A stretch of DNA of 64,000 nucleotides. Source: Shewanella gaetbuli. Its GTDB lineage: Bacteria; Pseudomonadota; Gammaproteobacteria; Enterobacterales; Shewanellaceae. Every line of letters starts with the position of its first letter. The first letter of the stretch is position 1. Under the pieces are notes generated by a model. It searched no databases. It saw only the letters and a program-made list of their open reading frames with translations, and was not told where the DNA came from. This document shows positions 47,402 through 57,191 of the stretch, piece by piece. A program made the position numbers and the translations under genes. Location of the stretch: positions 248,001-312,000 of the forward strand of contig NZ_JAKIKP010000004.1 of NCBI RefSeq assembly GCF_023284065.1, given 5' to 3'.

Positions 47402-49897
47402 TTAGGCTTTAACGACTTTGATTGCACATTTCTTAAAGTCAGTTTGTTTCGACAAAGGATCTGTCGCATCAAGGGTGACCTTATTAATCAGCTGACTAGC
47501 ATCAAACCAAGGTACGAATACTAATCCTACAGGTGGCTTATTACGTCCTCTTGTTTCGATACGGGTTTTAATTTCGCCACGTCGTGAAATAACTTTCACT
47601 TCATCACCGCGACGTAATCCACGCTTTTTAGCATCATCAGGGTGCATAAAACATACTGCATCAGGAAACGCTTTATAAAGCTCTGGAACCCTTTGTGTCA
47701 TAGAACCTGAATGCCAGTGTTCTAGTACACGTCCAGTTGACAACCATAAATCAAACTCTTCATCTGGTGACTCAGCTGGTGCTTCATATGGCAGAGCAAA
47801 AATAACTGCTTTGCCGTCTGGCTTACCATAAAAATCAAAACCTTTACCAGCTTTGACATACGGGTCAGAACCTTCACGATAACGCCATTTAGTTTCAACG
47901 CCATCCACCACAGGCCAACGTAAACCATGCTCTTTATGATAAGTATCAAAGTCAGCTAGGTCATGCGCATGACCACGGCCAAAGGTAGCGTACTCTTCAA
48001 ATAAGCCTTTTTGGACATAAAAACCGAAATGTTTACCGTCATCATTTAAGTGTTTAGGGTCTGAATCACTTAATGGGAATTTATCAACATTGCCATTTTG
48101 ATAGAGTACTTGATATAAGGTTTTGCCTTTGTATTCTGGGTTAGCTTTCAACACTTCTGCTGGCCACACTTCATCAGTAGTGAAGCGTTTTGAAAACTCC
48201 ATTAATTGCCACATATCAGATTTAGATTCGCCCGGTGCACGAACTAATTGATGCCAGAACTGAGTACGACGTTCTGCATTACCGTAAGCGCCCTCTTTTT
48301 CAACCCACATTGCCGCAGGTAAAATAAGGTCAGCGGCTTGAGTGGTAACCGTTGGATAAGCGTCAGACACAACGATAAAGTTGTCTGGATTACGATAACC
48401 AGGTAGGCCTTCCTCATTCATATTTGGTGCAGCTTGCATATTGTTATTAACTTGAACCCAATAACAATTTAAATCACCATCTTTCAATCTACGATGCTGC
48501 TCTACTGCATGATAGCCTGGTTTTGGTGGAATAATCCCACTTGGAATTTTCCAAATATCTTCAGCGAGTTTTCTGTGCTTAGGATTAGTCACAACCATGT
48601 CTGCAGGTAAACGGTGTGAGAATGTCCCCACTTCACGGGCTGTACCACATGCAGATGGCTGGCCTGTTAATGAGAATGGACTGTTACCTGGAGTTGCAAT
48701 TTTACCGACTAATAAGTGAATGTTATAAATTAGGTTATTACACCACACACCACGAGTATGTTGATTAAAGCCCATGGTCCAGAATGAGGTGACTTTCTTA
48801 TCTGGGTCAGCATACAGCTCAGCGAGGGCTATTAGTTTATCTTCTGAAACACCTGATAGCTTACTGACCGATTTAACATCATAGTCGGCAACGAATTTTT
48901 TAAACTCTTCAAAATCAATAGGTGTTGAATCACCGGCAGTTGCTACATTTTTAGCTTTTTTCTGTAGTGGATGAGTCGCACGTAAACCATAACCGATATC
49001 CGTAGTACCTTTACGGAAGTTCACATGTTTATTAACAAAGTCTTTGTTTACTTTATCGTTTTGAATAATGTAGTTAGCAATAAAGTTAAGAATCGCTAAG
49101 TCAGTTTGAGGCTCAAAAATAATCGGTAAGTCTGCTAAATCAAATGAACGATGTTCAAACGTAGACAATACCGAAACCTTAACATGTGGTGCACTTAAAC
49201 GACGGTCGGTAACGCGAGTCCATAAGATTGGATGCATTTCAGCCATATTTGAGCCCCATAATACAAAAGCGTCTGCCGCTTCCATATCATCATAACAGCC
49301 CATAGGCTCATCCATACCAAAGGTACGCATAAAGCCAACTACTGCAGATGCCATACAATGACGTGCATTAGGGTCAATATTGTTTGAGCCAAAACCTGCT
49401 TTCATTAGCTTAACGGCGGCATAACCTTCAAAAACAGTCCACTGACCAGAACCAAACATACCGACGGCAGTTGGGCCTTTTTTCTTGATGGTTTCTTTCC
49501 ATTTTTCAGCCATGGTGTCAAAAGCTTGATCCCAGCTGATCGGCGTAAATTCACCATGCTTGTCGTATTTACCATTGGTCATACGCAGCATTGGTGTTTG
49601 AATACGGTCGCGGCCATACATAATTTTCGATAAGAAGTAACCCTTAATACAATTTAGGCCTTTATTAACTTCAGATTTCGCATCACCATGAGTCGCAACC
49701 ACTTTACCATCACGAGTAGCAACAATGACCGAGCAGCCTGTACCACAAAAACGACAAGGTGCTTTGTTCCATTCTAACTTTGTTTGTTCTGAGCTAGTAA
49801 TCAGGTTACTTGCCGAAGCCGGTAGTGCAAGACCCGCAACACTTGCGGCCGCCATTGCAGCATTGGCTTTCATAAAATCACGTCTGTTCATTTTCAT
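47402..49897 (-). CDS. napA: Periplasmic nitrate reductase catalytic subunit NapA
   Basis: This 831-residue molybdoenzyme reduces nitrate to nitrite in the periplasm. A Tat signal (NRRDFMK) starts the protein. The 4Fe-4S ligands are Cys48, Cys51, Cys55 and Cys83 with the classical spacing, and Cys181 in [13 protein letters not shown] is the molybdenum ligand. The bis-MGD-binding C-terminal domain shows [15 protein letters not shown]. Its ATG overlaps the napD stop by 4 nt (ATGA). It works with NapB and NapC. Confidence 0.97.
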   Translation of the reverse strand: MKMNRRDFMKANAAMAAASVAGLALPASASNLITSSEQTKLEWNKAPCRFCGTGCSVIVATRDGKVVATHGDAKSEVNKGLNCIKGYFLSKIMYGRDRIQTPMLRMTNGKYDKHGEFTPISWDQAFDTMAEKWKETIKKKGPTAVGMFGSGQWTVFEGYAAVKLMKAGFGSNNIDPNARHCMASAVVGFMRTFGMDEPMGCYDDMEAADAFVLWGSNMAEMHPILWTRVTDRRLSAPHVKVSVLSTFEHRSFDLADLPIIFEPQTDLAILNFIANYIIQNDKVNKDFVNKHVNFRKGTTDIGYGLRATHPLQKKAKNVATAGDSTPIDFEEFKKFVADYDVKSVSKLSGVSEDKLIALAELYADPDKKVTSFWTMGFNQHTRGVWCNNLIYNIHLLVGKIATPGNSPFSLTGQPSACGTAREVGTFSHRLPADMVVTNPKHRKLAEDIWKIPSGIIPPKPGYHAVEQHRRLKDGDLNCYWVQVNNNMQAAPNMNEEGLPGYRNPDNFIVVSDAYPTVTTQAADLILPAAMWVEKEGAYGNAERRTQFWHQLVRAPGESKSDMWQLMEFSKRFTTDEVWPAEVLKANPEYKGKTLYQVLYQNGNVDKFPLSDSDPKHLNDDGKHFGFYVQKGLFEEYATFGRGHAHDLADFDTYHKEHGLRWPVVDGVETKWRYREGSDPYVKAGKGFDFYGKPDGKAVIFALPYEAPAESPDEEFDLWLSTGRVLEHWHSGSMTQRVPELYKAFPDAVCFMHPDDAKKRGLRRGDEVKVISRRGEIKTRIETRGRNKPPVGLVFVPWFDASQLINKVTLDATDPLSKQTDFKKCAIKVVKA

Positions 49898-50151
49898 TTC
49901 TCACCCTCTTCAAGCTCTTCACTTTGGTGGTAAACCATGGTTGCAGATAGCACGCCTGGCAATGCATTAATTGTTGAAATATCATCCATTAACGACTTTT
50001 GACTCGGGCCTTCTATTACTACAACAAGTTTGACTTCATTATTTGCTGATAACTCAGCATTTTTTATTTCCATAATTTGTTGTCTGACTTCTGCCATTTT
50101 TTCCGGCTTTACTTGGACAATCAAACTGGTTACGTGAAGTTCATTACTCAT
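49894..50151 (-). CDS. napD: NapD chaperone for the NapA Tat signal
   Basis: This 85-residue cytoplasmic ferredoxin-like protein binds the NapA Tat signal peptide and prevents export of immature enzyme. The sequence [22 protein letters not shown] and [16 protein letters not shown] are typical of NapD. It overlaps napA by 4 nt and lies 34 nt downstream of napE. Its Shine-Dalgarno is weak. Confidence 0.95.
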   Translation of the reverse strand: MSNELHVTSLIVQVKPEKMAEVRQQIMEIKNAELSANNEVKLVVVIEGPSQKSLMDDISTINALPGVLSATMVYHQSEELEEGEK

Positions 50152-50185
50152 CTAATACACTCTTATTAAAATAAAATTTTTTAAT

Positions 50186-50344
50186 TTAACCTACACCTGG
50201 AGGGCCAGTTAAAATTTGACTAAACCAGATTGTAAAACCTAATGCGCTAACTAATGCTGCGGATAAAATGGGGGCTAGAAAAACAGTTAAGAAGATAAAT
50301 ATTTTAAGCTCTAAACTTTTTTCATCTTTTGTTTCTTGACTCAT
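50186..50344 (-). CDS. napE: NapE small membrane protein of the nitrate reductase operon
   Basis: This is a short protein of about 52 residues starting at ATG 50344, preceded by GGAGGT with 3-4-nt spacing; an upstream in-frame ATG adds 18 unsupported residues. A single membrane helix (about 12-38) ends in FTIWFSQILTGPPG, the conserved NapE C-terminus. Its role in nitrate reduction is unclear. It is the first gene of napEDABC; napF, napG and napH are absent. Confidence 0.92.
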   Translation of the reverse strand: MSQETKDEKSLELKIFIFLTVFLAPILSAALVSALGFTIWFSQILTGPPGVG

Positions 50345-50442
50345 GGAACCTCCAAGAGTGGTTAGGATTGCGAATATGGTGCTGTTATATATCACCATTT
50401 CGGATTAATTGAATTTTATCGCTAAACAATTTGCAAACTATA

Positions 50443-50458
50443 TACTCACAAATTGGTA
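50443..50458 (-). promoter_or_regulatory. Candidate NarP 7-2-7 site upstream of napE
   Basis: TACTCACAAATTGGTA matches the TACYYMT-nn-AKRRGTA inverted heptamer pattern at 12 of 14 positions. Its centre is at 50450.5, which is -44.5 if transcription starts about 7 nt after the TAAAAT box. Confidence 0.5.
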
Positions 50459-50471
50459 AACAAGTGTTTAA

Positions 50472-50485
50472 TTGATCTAGATCAT
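50472..50485 (-). promoter_or_regulatory. Candidate FNR site upstream of napE
   Basis: TTGATCTAGATCAT matches TTGAT-N4-ATCAA at 9 of 10 positions. It lies upstream of the candidate NarP site, 28 nt centre to centre, as expected for an anaerobically activated nap promoter. Confidence 0.7.
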
Positions 50486-50639
50486 CTATTCAGTAAAACT
50501 TATTCCTAAATCACGCTTTCACAACAAGAAAATGATTTAAATTTGACCAACCATTCAAAAATTTCTTAGATACAGCATAACCCACTTTAACAAGTCATTC
50601 ACATTTGTTGTTGTTTTATGAATGAGATTAAAAATCATA

Positions 50640-50655
50640 TGTGACACAGATCACG
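50640..50655. promoter_or_regulatory. Candidate CRP site
   Basis: TGTGACACAGATCACG matches TGTGA-N6-TCACA at 9 of 10 positions. It sits about 235 nt before the inferred nap start site, and next to the terminator of the minus-strand methyltransferase gene, so its target is uncertain. Confidence 0.55.
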
Positions 50656-50665
50656 TTGTAGATAT

Positions 50666-50695
50666 AAAAAAACCTGCGAGATTAACTCAAGCAGG
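50666..50695 (-). terminator. Terminator of the methyltransferase gene
   Basis: On the minus strand CCTGC and GCAGG arms (50691-50695 and 50673-50677) with a 13-nt loop are followed by seven T. It ends the gene at 50729-51637. Confidence 0.75.
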
Positions 50696-50728
50696 CTCTC
50701 AATTCATGTTTTAATATCTAATGAGGCG

Positions 50729-51637
50729 TTAGGCTTTACGATATAGCAAAACCTTTAACGACTTTTGCTCATCAACGTCTGCAAATATGGCTGGATTATT
50801 TAATCGCTCAACAAAAGTTATTTCATTGGTGGTGCTTTCAACTTGTTGCATTAAAAAATCACAACCTAATTCAGGTGCATTTAAGCACAATAGCACTTGG
50901 CCTTCGTCTGCAAGCAAGCTAGGTAAACGTTTTAGTAAACGCTGATAGTCTTTAGTTGCGACAAAACTGCCCTTTTGATTGCTTGGGGGATCCGCAATAA
51001 TTAAATCGTAAGGACCTAACTTTGTTAGTTTGCCCCACGATTTAAAAATATCATGACCTAAATAACGCGCTCCAGTGGGAAGTTCATTTAATAAATGATT
51101 TTGTTTACCGATACTTAGTGCCCCTTTGCTCATATCCATATTGACCACTTCATCTGCGCCGCCTTGTAAGGCTGCAACGGAAAAACCACAAGTATAGGCA
51201 AATAAATTGAGCACTTTTTTATGCTTGGCATGCTGTCTTACCCACTGGCGACCATTGGCCATATCTAAAAACAAGCCATGATTTTGACCTCGTAACAAAT
51301 GCACTTGAAAACGCGCCCCATTTTCAGTTACCACATGGTTTTCAGGCACTTCGCCTGCAATGATCTGAGTGTGTGTTTGCCCCATGTTGCGATACTGAAA
51401 AACTAAATTACATTCAGTGTCCGGGTGATTCTGTGCAAAAGATTGCTGAATTTGGCTCAACAACAGTTGCTGTTGCGATTCTTCAAGTTGTTTAAAGCTG
51501 GTTAATAACAAAACTGGTGGATACCAGTCTAAACATAAATGCTCTTCGCCAGCGTATAAGCCTCCACGACCATGGAAAACTCGTTGCACTTCAGGCGTGA
51601 TGTTAAATAGGTTTAGGGCAGTGATCAGTGCTGACAT
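50729..51637 (-). CDS. SAM-dependent methyltransferase, RlmI-like
   Basis: This 302-residue class I methyltransferase has the SAM-binding LNLFAYTCGFSVAALQGGADEVVNMDMS in pieces (about 143-170) and the catalytic loop IIADPPSNQKGSF. It resembles the C-terminal part of 23S rRNA m5C methyltransferases such as RlmI, but without an N-terminal PUA domain. The substrate is unknown, probably nucleic acid. It lies 40 nt downstream of an AI-2E-type membrane protein gene on the same strand. Confidence 0.83.
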   Translation of the reverse strand: MSALITALNLFNITPEVQRVFHGRGGLYAGEEHLCLDWYPPVLLLTSFKQLEESQQQLLLSQIQQSFAQNHPDTECNLVFQYRNMGQTHTQIIAGEVPENHVVTENGARFQVHLLRGQNHGLFLDMANGRQWVRQHAKHKKVLNLFAYTCGFSVAALQGGADEVVNMDMSKGALSIGKQNHLLNELPTGARYLGHDIFKSWGKLTKLGPYDLIIADPPSNQKGSFVATKDYQRLLKRLPSLLADEGQVLLCLNAPELGCDFLMQQVESTTNEITFVERLNNPAIFADVDEQKSLKVLLYRKA

Positions 51638-51677
51638 ATTTGCTTTGTTTCTCTATAAAGTATTCTAAAATAATTTG

Positions 51678-52799
51678 TTATTTGACCGTTTCGTTATCCT
51701 GAGCCGAAGATGTTTCGATTTCATCGTGACTTTCAACAGTGAGCACTTGAGTTTCTCCTTCACTTTTGTCATCTACTTCATCGGCTAATAAAATGGCAAG
51801 CCACATCCCTGACTGACTTGACTCTAAGCCTATTTTAACCACCATCGTTAATGGAACAGATAACAACATACCCACTGAGCCTAATAACCACCCCCAAAAA
51901 ATTAATGATAAAAACACCACTAAAGTTGATAAGCCAAGGCCCTTGCCCATAAATTTAGGTTCAATGACATTACCCATCACCATATTAGTGCCTAAATACA
52001 GCAGACCAGTAGCACCAGCAGCTCCTGGGCCAAATTGAATAAAAGCCAGTAATACTGCAGGAATAGCCGCAATAATTGACCCGATATTAGGAATATAATT
52101 AAATAAGAATGCGACAACCGCCCATAACAACGCATAGTCAACACCAATAATTGATAACCCCACCCCAACGATGACACCAGTGCCTAAACTGACCAAGGTT
52201 TTGATCATCATGTATTGATTAACTGAGTGAAGAAACTTATCAATTTGCTTCATTCGCATGTCAGGATCATCTAAAGCAAAATGAAACTTCTTAGGCATAT
52301 CTTGAGCTTCAAATAACATAAACACCACAGTCAAAATGATCAGGAATAAATTGGCCATTACATTGCCGACACCTGACAACATATTGGTGGTCATACTTAA
52401 AGCCATGCCTGGGTCAAAATATTCAAGTACTTTTTCTCGCGAAATATGAATATTAAGTGCTTGCAGCTTTTCTAGTATCCACGCAAATTGTTCAATGAGT
52501 TGTGCCCGATATAGTGGTAATTGTTTAGAAAACTCATTAATAGAACTGCCCACTAAACTGGCTAACCATAAACCTAACAGCACGATAAAAACCATTAACA
52601 GCAGAACAGCGAGGCCTTTAGGTACTTTAAACCTGCACATTAAATTGATGGCAGGATTACAAATCATGGCTAAAAATGCTGACAAAACAAAAGGCACCAC
52701 AATGGGGCTAGCTGTTTTTATTCCTGCCAGAATAATCACGACGCAGGCCATAACAACAAAGCTACGCACTGCCATGGATGATTCCTGTATACCTTTCAT
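51678..52799 (-). CDS. AI-2E family transporter (PerM/YhhT-like)
   Basis: This 373-residue inner-membrane protein has about seven hydrophobic segments in the family pattern (PF01594): TM1-3 in the first 90 residues, a soluble loop with a coiled-coil-like stretch (about 92-150), then the C-terminal block with FNYIPNIGSIIAAIPA and GNVIEPKFMGKGLGLS. The C-terminus is acidic and polar (about 345-373). Family members export autoinducer-2 or exchange ions; the substrate here is not known. It is divergent from folX across 85 nt. Confidence 0.88.
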   Translation of the reverse strand: MKGIQESSMAVRSFVVMACVVIILAGIKTASPIVVPFVLSAFLAMICNPAINLMCRFKVPKGLAVLLLMVFIVLLGLWLASLVGSSINEFSKQLPLYRAQLIEQFAWILEKLQALNIHISREKVLEYFDPGMALSMTTNMLSGVGNVMANLFLIILTVVFMLFEAQDMPKKFHFALDDPDMRMKQIDKFLHSVNQYMMIKTLVSLGTGVIVGVGLSIIGVDYALLWAVVAFLFNYIPNIGSIIAAIPAVLLAFIQFGPGAAGATGLLYLGTNMVMGNVIEPKFMGKGLGLSTLVVFLSLIFWGWLLGSVGMLLSVPLTMVVKIGLESSQSGMWLAILLADEVDDKSEGETQVLTVESHDEIETSSAQDNETVK

Positions 52800-52884
52800 A
52801 AAAATAAATCCTTATTGCAACCCAAGACTAAAAGTGTGTATGTTTAGTATCATCTGACAACAAATATAAACAATAGAAGTAGTT

Positions 52885-53253
52885 ATGAAACCAGATACGG
52901 CAATTATTCGAATCAAAAATCTCCGCTTACGTACTTATATCGGTATTAAAGAAGAAGAAATTAACAATCAACAAGATGTTATCGTTAATGTCATCATTCA
53001 TTACTGCGCAGATAAAGCACGAAATAGTGATAATGTAGCTGATGCTCTTAATTATCGCACTATTACGAAAAAAATCATTGCTTTAATTGAAAATAATCGC
53101 TTTGCATTACTCGAAAATTTGACCAACCAAACCTTAAGTATTGCCAGTGAGCATGACTGGGTTGAATTCGCCAGTGTTGAAATAGACAAGCCCCATGCTT
53201 TAAGGTTTGCAGATTCTGTATCAATGGAATTGTGCTATCAAAAACCTCACTAA
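52885..53253 (+). CDS. folX: Dihydroneopterin triphosphate 2'-epimerase
   Basis: This 122-residue pterin enzyme is close to E. coli Fol[41 protein letters not shown] and [18 protein letters not shown] all match. It epimerises dihydroneopterin triphosphate to the monapterin form. The conserved IGIKEEE and the later Lys in EIDK are the active-site region. It lies upstream of yfcH, the order in E. coli. Confidence 0.95.
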   Translation: MKPDTAIIRIKNLRLRTYIGIKEEEINNQQDVIVNVIIHYCADKARNSDNVADALNYRTITKKIIALIENNRFALLENLTNQTLSIASEHDWVEFASVEIDKPHALRFADSVSMELCYQKPH

Positions 53254-53381
53254 GAATAAGTGATCTAACCCTTCGTTTTTGACGTACTGCAAAGAGCTTT
53301 TGCCATAAACCACTAAGATACACTTTATCGTTCATAATGGTTAAAGCACTTTGCTAATTTGAAGTGCCATCGGGGGACACT

Positions 53382-54275
53382 ATGAATATTTTACTAACCG
53401 GCGCAACAGGATTTGTTGGCCAGCAGTTGGTTAAGCAATTATATGCTCATCAACTAACAATTGTGTCTCGCAACGTAAAAAGTGCTCAAAAGACTTTAGG
53501 CTCGAAACATTGTTATATTGAAGATATTTCACAACTACAAAACTTAAATGACTTTGATGCGGTGATTAATTTAGCAGGCGAACCTATTGTAGCAAAACGT
53601 TGGAGCAAAAAACAAAAACAAATCATTTGTAATAGCCGTTGGGGAATTACCCAGAAAATCACACAGTTAATCAAAATTAGCCAACAACCTCCTGCGGTAT
53701 TCATCAGTGCTTCTGCTATTGGCTATTACGGAAAGCAAGGTCAAAATCCTGTCGATGAGAAAAGTTCATTCCATGATGAGTTTTGTCATCAAGTGTGTGC
53801 TAAATGGGAAGAATTTGCTTTAGAAGCAAACAGCGATAAAACCCGAGTTTGTATCGCAAGAATTGGCATCGTTCTGGGTAAGAATGGCGGCGCTTTAGCC
53901 AAAATGTTACCTCCATTTAAATTAGGCTTAGGTGGCCCAATCGGAAAAGGCCAACAAGGAATGAGTTGGATTCATATTGATGATCTTGTTGGTTTATTTC
54001 AATGGATGTTAAACACCAATTCTGCCACAGGCGTTTATAATGCCACAGCACCAAATCCAGTTAGTAATGCTGAGTTTTCACGTGCATTAGGCAAGGCATT
54101 AAACCGCCCTGCCGTTATTACCACACCACCTTTGGCTTTGTCTTTAGCAATGGGAGAAATGTCTCAATTGCTTATTGAGGGTCAGTATGTGTTACCGGCT
54201 AAAGCGTTAAATGAAGGCTTCCAATTTAGCTATACTGATGTCAATACCGCGCTAAATGAGGTTGTTGGTAAATAA
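53382..54275 (+). CDS. yfcH: TIGR01777-family NAD(P)-dependent epimerase-like protein
   Basis: This 297-residue Rossmann-fold SDR protein starts at ATG 53382 after GGGGGA; a 6-codon upstream extension is not needed. N-terminal ILLTGATGFVGQQL binds the dinucleotide, AVINLAGEPIVAKRWS and SASAIGYYG are family features, and the Tyr-x-x-x-Lys of classical SDRs is replaced. C-terminal LLIEGQYVLPAKALNEGFQF is diagnostic. The reaction is unknown. It follows folX at 128 nt. Confidence 0.93.
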   Translation: MNILLTGATGFVGQQLVKQLYAHQLTIVSRNVKSAQKTLGSKHCYIEDISQLQNLNDFDAVINLAGEPIVAKRWSKKQKQIICNSRWGITQKITQLIKISQQPPAVFISASAIGYYGKQGQNPVDEKSSFHDEFCHQVCAKWEEFALEANSDKTRVCIARIGIVLGKNGGALAKMLPPFKLGLGGPIGKGQQGMSWIHIDDLVGLFQWMLNTNSATGVYNATAPNPVSNAEFSRALGKALNRPAVITTPPLALSLAMGEMSQLLIEGQYVLPAKALNEGFQFSYTDVNTALNEVVGK

Positions 54276-54280
54276 TTTAA

Positions 54281-55177
54281 CTAAACAATCCTCATGATAA
54301 GTTCGACTATTTTTGAATAACGTTTAGCTAATGGTTTATGTCGTTTGTGAATTAAATACAAGGGCTCAAATAATGTAAGCGGTTTATTGGGCGCAACTTC
54401 TGCTATTCGAATATCTTGTTGTCTGGTAAAGCTTCTCATTGCAAACTCTGGCAAGACGGTAAAACCTAATCCTTTAGCAACAGGCAATAATATTTGGTTT
54501 AATTGATTCACATAACCAGTAGTTTTGATTTCTTTATTGCGCGCATCATTAAAATATTCGCTGGCAATTTGTTGCCAATAAAAATGTGCATCAGGATGGT
54601 CAATTAAACCAAGTTGTTCAAGAAAATGATAATCAACAATAGGCTCAACCGTAGCGCTTGCAATTTTTTTAGGTATCACAACACAAAGCGATTGCTCGCC
54701 AATATGCCTGCTCAACAAGGTATTTTTATCGGTCTGCTGGGTTACAATTCCAATATCTAATTGATTTGACAATACCCCCGCTATAGTCCCTTTATTTGGC
54801 CCAGCTTCTAACCTCATCCTAAGTTGTGGATAAGCTTGCTGTTGCTCAATCAAATGCGGATATAACAATGATGCCATAGAGCCTGAACAACCAATTTTAC
54901 AGTCCCCTATGGTTGCATCATCATTAATGACCGACGTTAACAATTCCTGTTGCTGTTGCTTCATTAATTGAGCGTATTCAAAAATAGCCAGTCCCGCGTC
55001 GGTTAACTCAAACCGTTTACCCACCCGAATAATCAACGGGCAACCCACTTGTTGTTCTAGTTTTTTTATATGCTGGCTTACACCGGGTTGTGTCATAAAC
55101 AATTTTTCAGCTGTTCGGGTAAAGTGCCCTTCTTCAACCAATACAATAAATGTTGATAACCATTGTTGATTTAACAT
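54281..55177 (-). CDS. LysR-family transcriptional regulator
   Basis: This 298-residue regulator has an N-terminal winged helix (TRTAEKLFMTQPGVSQHIKKLEQQVG) and a LysR substrate-binding domain from about residue 90. It is convergent with yfcH, only 5 nt apart. Upstream, across 144 nt with a terminator, lies a VOC-fold gene on the same strand, and both share an ATTATCAT-type word in their upstream regions. The ligand is unknown. Confidence 0.92.
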   Translation of the reverse strand: MLNQQWLSTFIVLVEEGHFTRTAEKLFMTQPGVSQHIKKLEQQVGCPLIIRVGKRFELTDAGLAIFEYAQLMKQQQQELLTSVINDDATIGDCKIGCSGSMASLLYPHLIEQQQAYPQLRMRLEAGPNKGTIAGVLSNQLDIGIVTQQTDKNTLLSRHIGEQSLCVVIPKKIASATVEPIVDYHFLEQLGLIDHPDAHFYWQQIASEYFNDARNKEIKTTGYVNQLNQILLPVAKGLGFTVLPEFAMRSFTRQQDIRIAEVAPNKPLTLFEPLYLIHKRHKPLAKRYSKIVELIMRIV

Positions 55178-55254
55178 TTAGCAACCTTAATAGTTTGTCA
55201 TAACGATAATTTATCATTAGTTGTAGTGATTATAAATTAATGCTTAAAAAACAC

Positions 55255-55279
55255 AAAAAGCCCCAATTGGGGCTTTTTT
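55255..55279. terminator. Palindromic terminator between the VOC and LysR genes
   Basis: AAAAAGCCCCAA (55255-55266) and TTGGGGCTTTTT (55267-55278) form a perfect palindrome, with runs of A and T on both sides. It follows the VOC gene stop by 43 nt. Confidence 0.88.
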
Positions 55280-55321
55280 ATCAACAACATCGACTTAATC
55301 AAGATCTATATGCCTTTAGGT

Positions 55322-55807
55322 TTATTCGTAGTCGGCTGCGTAGGTTTCAGCATAAGTATGCGAATAAAGTTCAAATAAATTACCAAATGGATCTTCTAAA
55401 TAAACCATTTTGGCAGGCTTTGAGTCATCTTCGGGGTGGTAACGCATAATGTCCATGCGCACTTTTCCGCCATATTTTTCAGTGCGCTCAATAGCGCCAG
55501 CAAAATCATCAGTTTGTAAACAAAAGTGGAAAATGCCTAAACGAGTAAAATCAACTTCATGGCGCTCTTGGCGCTGTTTCATTTCAAATAACTCAACACC
55601 AATGCCATCAGACGTTAATAAATGAGCGATATTAAAGCCTTTAAAGCCTTCACCAAATACTGCAATACACATACGGCCAATGGCCGTTTCACGTTCTTCA
55701 ATCACTTTTGTATTGTTCATTACGATTGTTAAACCCAGTGCTTTGGTATAAAACTCAACAGCTTTATCCATGTCACCAACCATAATACCTACATGATTCA
55801 TTTTCAT
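55322..55807 (-). CDS. VOC-fold (glyoxalase/bleomycin resistance) family protein
   Basis: This 161-residue protein has two VOC halves: MNHVGIMVGDMDKAVEFYTKALGL at the N-terminus and FHFCLQTDDFAGAIE with YLEDPFGNLFELYSH near the C-terminus. Metal ligands would be His5, Glu in VELFEM, His in IFHFCL and Glu in LFELY. It could be a lactoylglutathione lyase, a dioxygenase or a resistance protein; none is proven. A GGAG Shine-Dalgarno precedes the ATG. The upstream region carries a perfect inverted repeat that may bind the nearby LysR regulator. Confidence 0.85.
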   Translation of the reverse strand: MKMNHVGIMVGDMDKAVEFYTKALGLTIVMNNTKVIEERETAIGRMCIAVFGEGFKGFNIAHLLTSDGIGVELFEMKQRQERHEVDFTRLGIFHFCLQTDDFAGAIERTEKYGGKVRMDIMRYHPEDDSKPAKMVYLEDPFGNLFELYSHTYAETYAADYE

Positions 55808-55879
55808 AACTTACTCCGCATTCAATTAAACTGGTTTTTGTTTCGATGGAGAAAGTATATGCACTTATGATTAAAACTA

Positions 55880-55912
55880 AAAATTATCATATTTTATGCT
55901 TATGATAATTTT
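55880..55912. promoter_or_regulatory. Perfect 11-bp inverted repeat upstream of the VOC gene
   Basis: AAAATTATCAT (55880-55890) and ATGATAATTTT (55902-55912) with an 11-nt spacer lie about 75 nt before the VOC start. A related word GATAATTTATC occurs at 55205-55215 upstream of the LysR gene. It is a candidate operator, but the region is AT-rich. Confidence 0.4.
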
Positions 55913-55948
55913 TTATTATAAAACTAAGAGTTTGAGCTTAAAAATAAA

Positions 55949-55976
55949 AAAGCCCTAAACATGAGTTTAGGGCTTT
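55949..55976 (-). terminator. Terminator after nadA
   Basis: AAAGCCCTAAAC (55949-55960) pairs perfectly with GTTTAGGGCTTT (55965-55976) around an ATGA loop. On the minus strand it is followed by a T-rich tract. Confidence 0.9.
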
Positions 55977-56009
55977 GGTATTCAACAACTATAAATGGCT
56001 ATATATGAA

Positions 56010-57077
56010 TTAAGCGTTACCTTTCACTTTCATATTTAGCGTTTTAGCAAAATCGAGCATGCGGGTTAACGGAATCAGTGCTTTTTCACGTAATTCATCG
56101 TCGACAAAGATTTCATGATCAGTTTTATCTGTATCTGATAATGAAGCCTCAATGGCTTGTAAACCATTCATTGCCATCCAAGGGCAATGTGCACAACTTT
56201 TACAAGTTGCGCCATTACCGCCTGTAGGGGCTTCAATTAAATTCTTGCCTGGAGCTGCTTGTTGCATCTTATAAAAAATGCCTTTATCCGTCGCAACAAT
56301 AAACGTATCGTGCTCCATCGTTTGCGCCGCTTTAATTAGCTGACTAGTAGAGCCAACAGCATCAGCCATAGCAACCACACTTGCTGGAGACTCAGGGTGA
56401 ACTAATACAGCTGCATCTGGGTATTGTTTCTTGAGTTCTTTAAGGGCGTTTGATTTAAACTCGTCATGAACAATACAATCGCCCTGCCACATCAGCATTT
56501 CAGCACCGGTTTGCTTGGCAATATAAGAGCCTAAATGACGGTCTGGCCCCCAGATAATTTTTTTATCCTGAGAATCTAAATGTTCCACAATTTCTAATGC
56601 AATACTTGATGTAACTACCCAATCAGCTCGGGCTTTCACCGCCGCAGAAGTATTAGCATATACTACAACAGTATGATCAGGGTGAGCATCGCAAAACGCA
56701 CTAAATTGCTCAATTGGACAACCCAAATCTAATGAACAAGTTGCTTCTAGTGTTGGCATTAAGATGGTTTTTTCTGGGCTTAAAATTTTTGCAGTTTCAC
56801 CCATAAATTTAACTCCAGCAACGATTAACGTTTTAGCTGGGTGATCGCGACCAAAGCGTGCCATTTCTAGTGAATCTGATACACAGCCGCCTGTTTCTTC
56901 TGCTAATGCTTGAATTTCAGGGTCTGTATAATAATGCGCAACCAGTACCGCATTTTGATCTATTAATAACTGTTTGATTCGTGCCTTATAGGCTTGTTTC
57001 TCTGAATCAGATAACACAGCAGGTTTTGGCGGAAAAGGATAATCAATCGTTTCGATTTGAGGTGCCGACAAGCTCAT
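56010..57077 (-). CDS. nadA: Quinolinate synthase
   Basis: This 355-residue 4Fe-4S enzyme condenses iminoaspartate and dihydroxyacetone phosphate to quinolinate in NAD synthesis. The three cluster cysteines appear in [24 protein letters not shown] and [35 protein letters not shown] is the N-terminal signature. It is downstream of the bkd operon on the same strand, but a terminator at 57135-57157 lies between them, so it has its own promoter. Confidence 0.97.
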   Translation of the reverse strand: MSLSAPQIETIDYPFPPKPAVLSDSEKQAYKARIKQLLIDQNAVLVAHYYTDPEIQALAEETGGCVSDSLEMARFGRDHPAKTLIVAGVKFMGETAKILSPEKTILMPTLEATCSLDLGCPIEQFSAFCDAHPDHTVVVYANTSAAVKARADWVVTSSIALEIVEHLDSQDKKIIWGPDRHLGSYIAKQTGAEMLMWQGDCIVHDEFKSNALKELKKQYPDAAVLVHPESPASVVAMADAVGSTSQLIKAAQTMEHDTFIVATDKGIFYKMQQAAPGKNLIEAPTGGNGATCKSCAHCPWMAMNGLQAIEASLSDTDKTDHEIFVDDELREKALIPLTRMLDFAKTLNMKVKGNA

Positions 57078-57134
57078 AACGGTTCCAATAATGTGACTAT
57101 TGCTGCGAATTATACGAAAACTAGCTGTAAAACA

Positions 57135-57157
57135 AAAGGACGCATTACGCGTCCTTT
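57135..57157 (-). terminator. Terminator after the bkd operon
   Basis: AAAGGACGC (57135-57143) pairs perfectly with GCGTCCTTT (57149-57157), loop ATTAC, with T-rich sequence after it on the minus strand. Confidence 0.85.
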
Positions 57158-57191
57158 AGATATTATTAACCCTGTTTATGTCATAACAAAA

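Larger units (their letters stand above)
50345..50665. promoter_or_regulatory. nap control region
   Basis: About 320 nt between napE and the terminator of the methyltransferase gene, without an ORF. It carries a candidate -10 (TAAAAT, minus strand 50413-50418), NarP, FNR and CRP sites that are listed separately. The order and spacing FNR then NarP then -10 resemble those known for the E. coli napF promoter. Confidence 0.6.
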
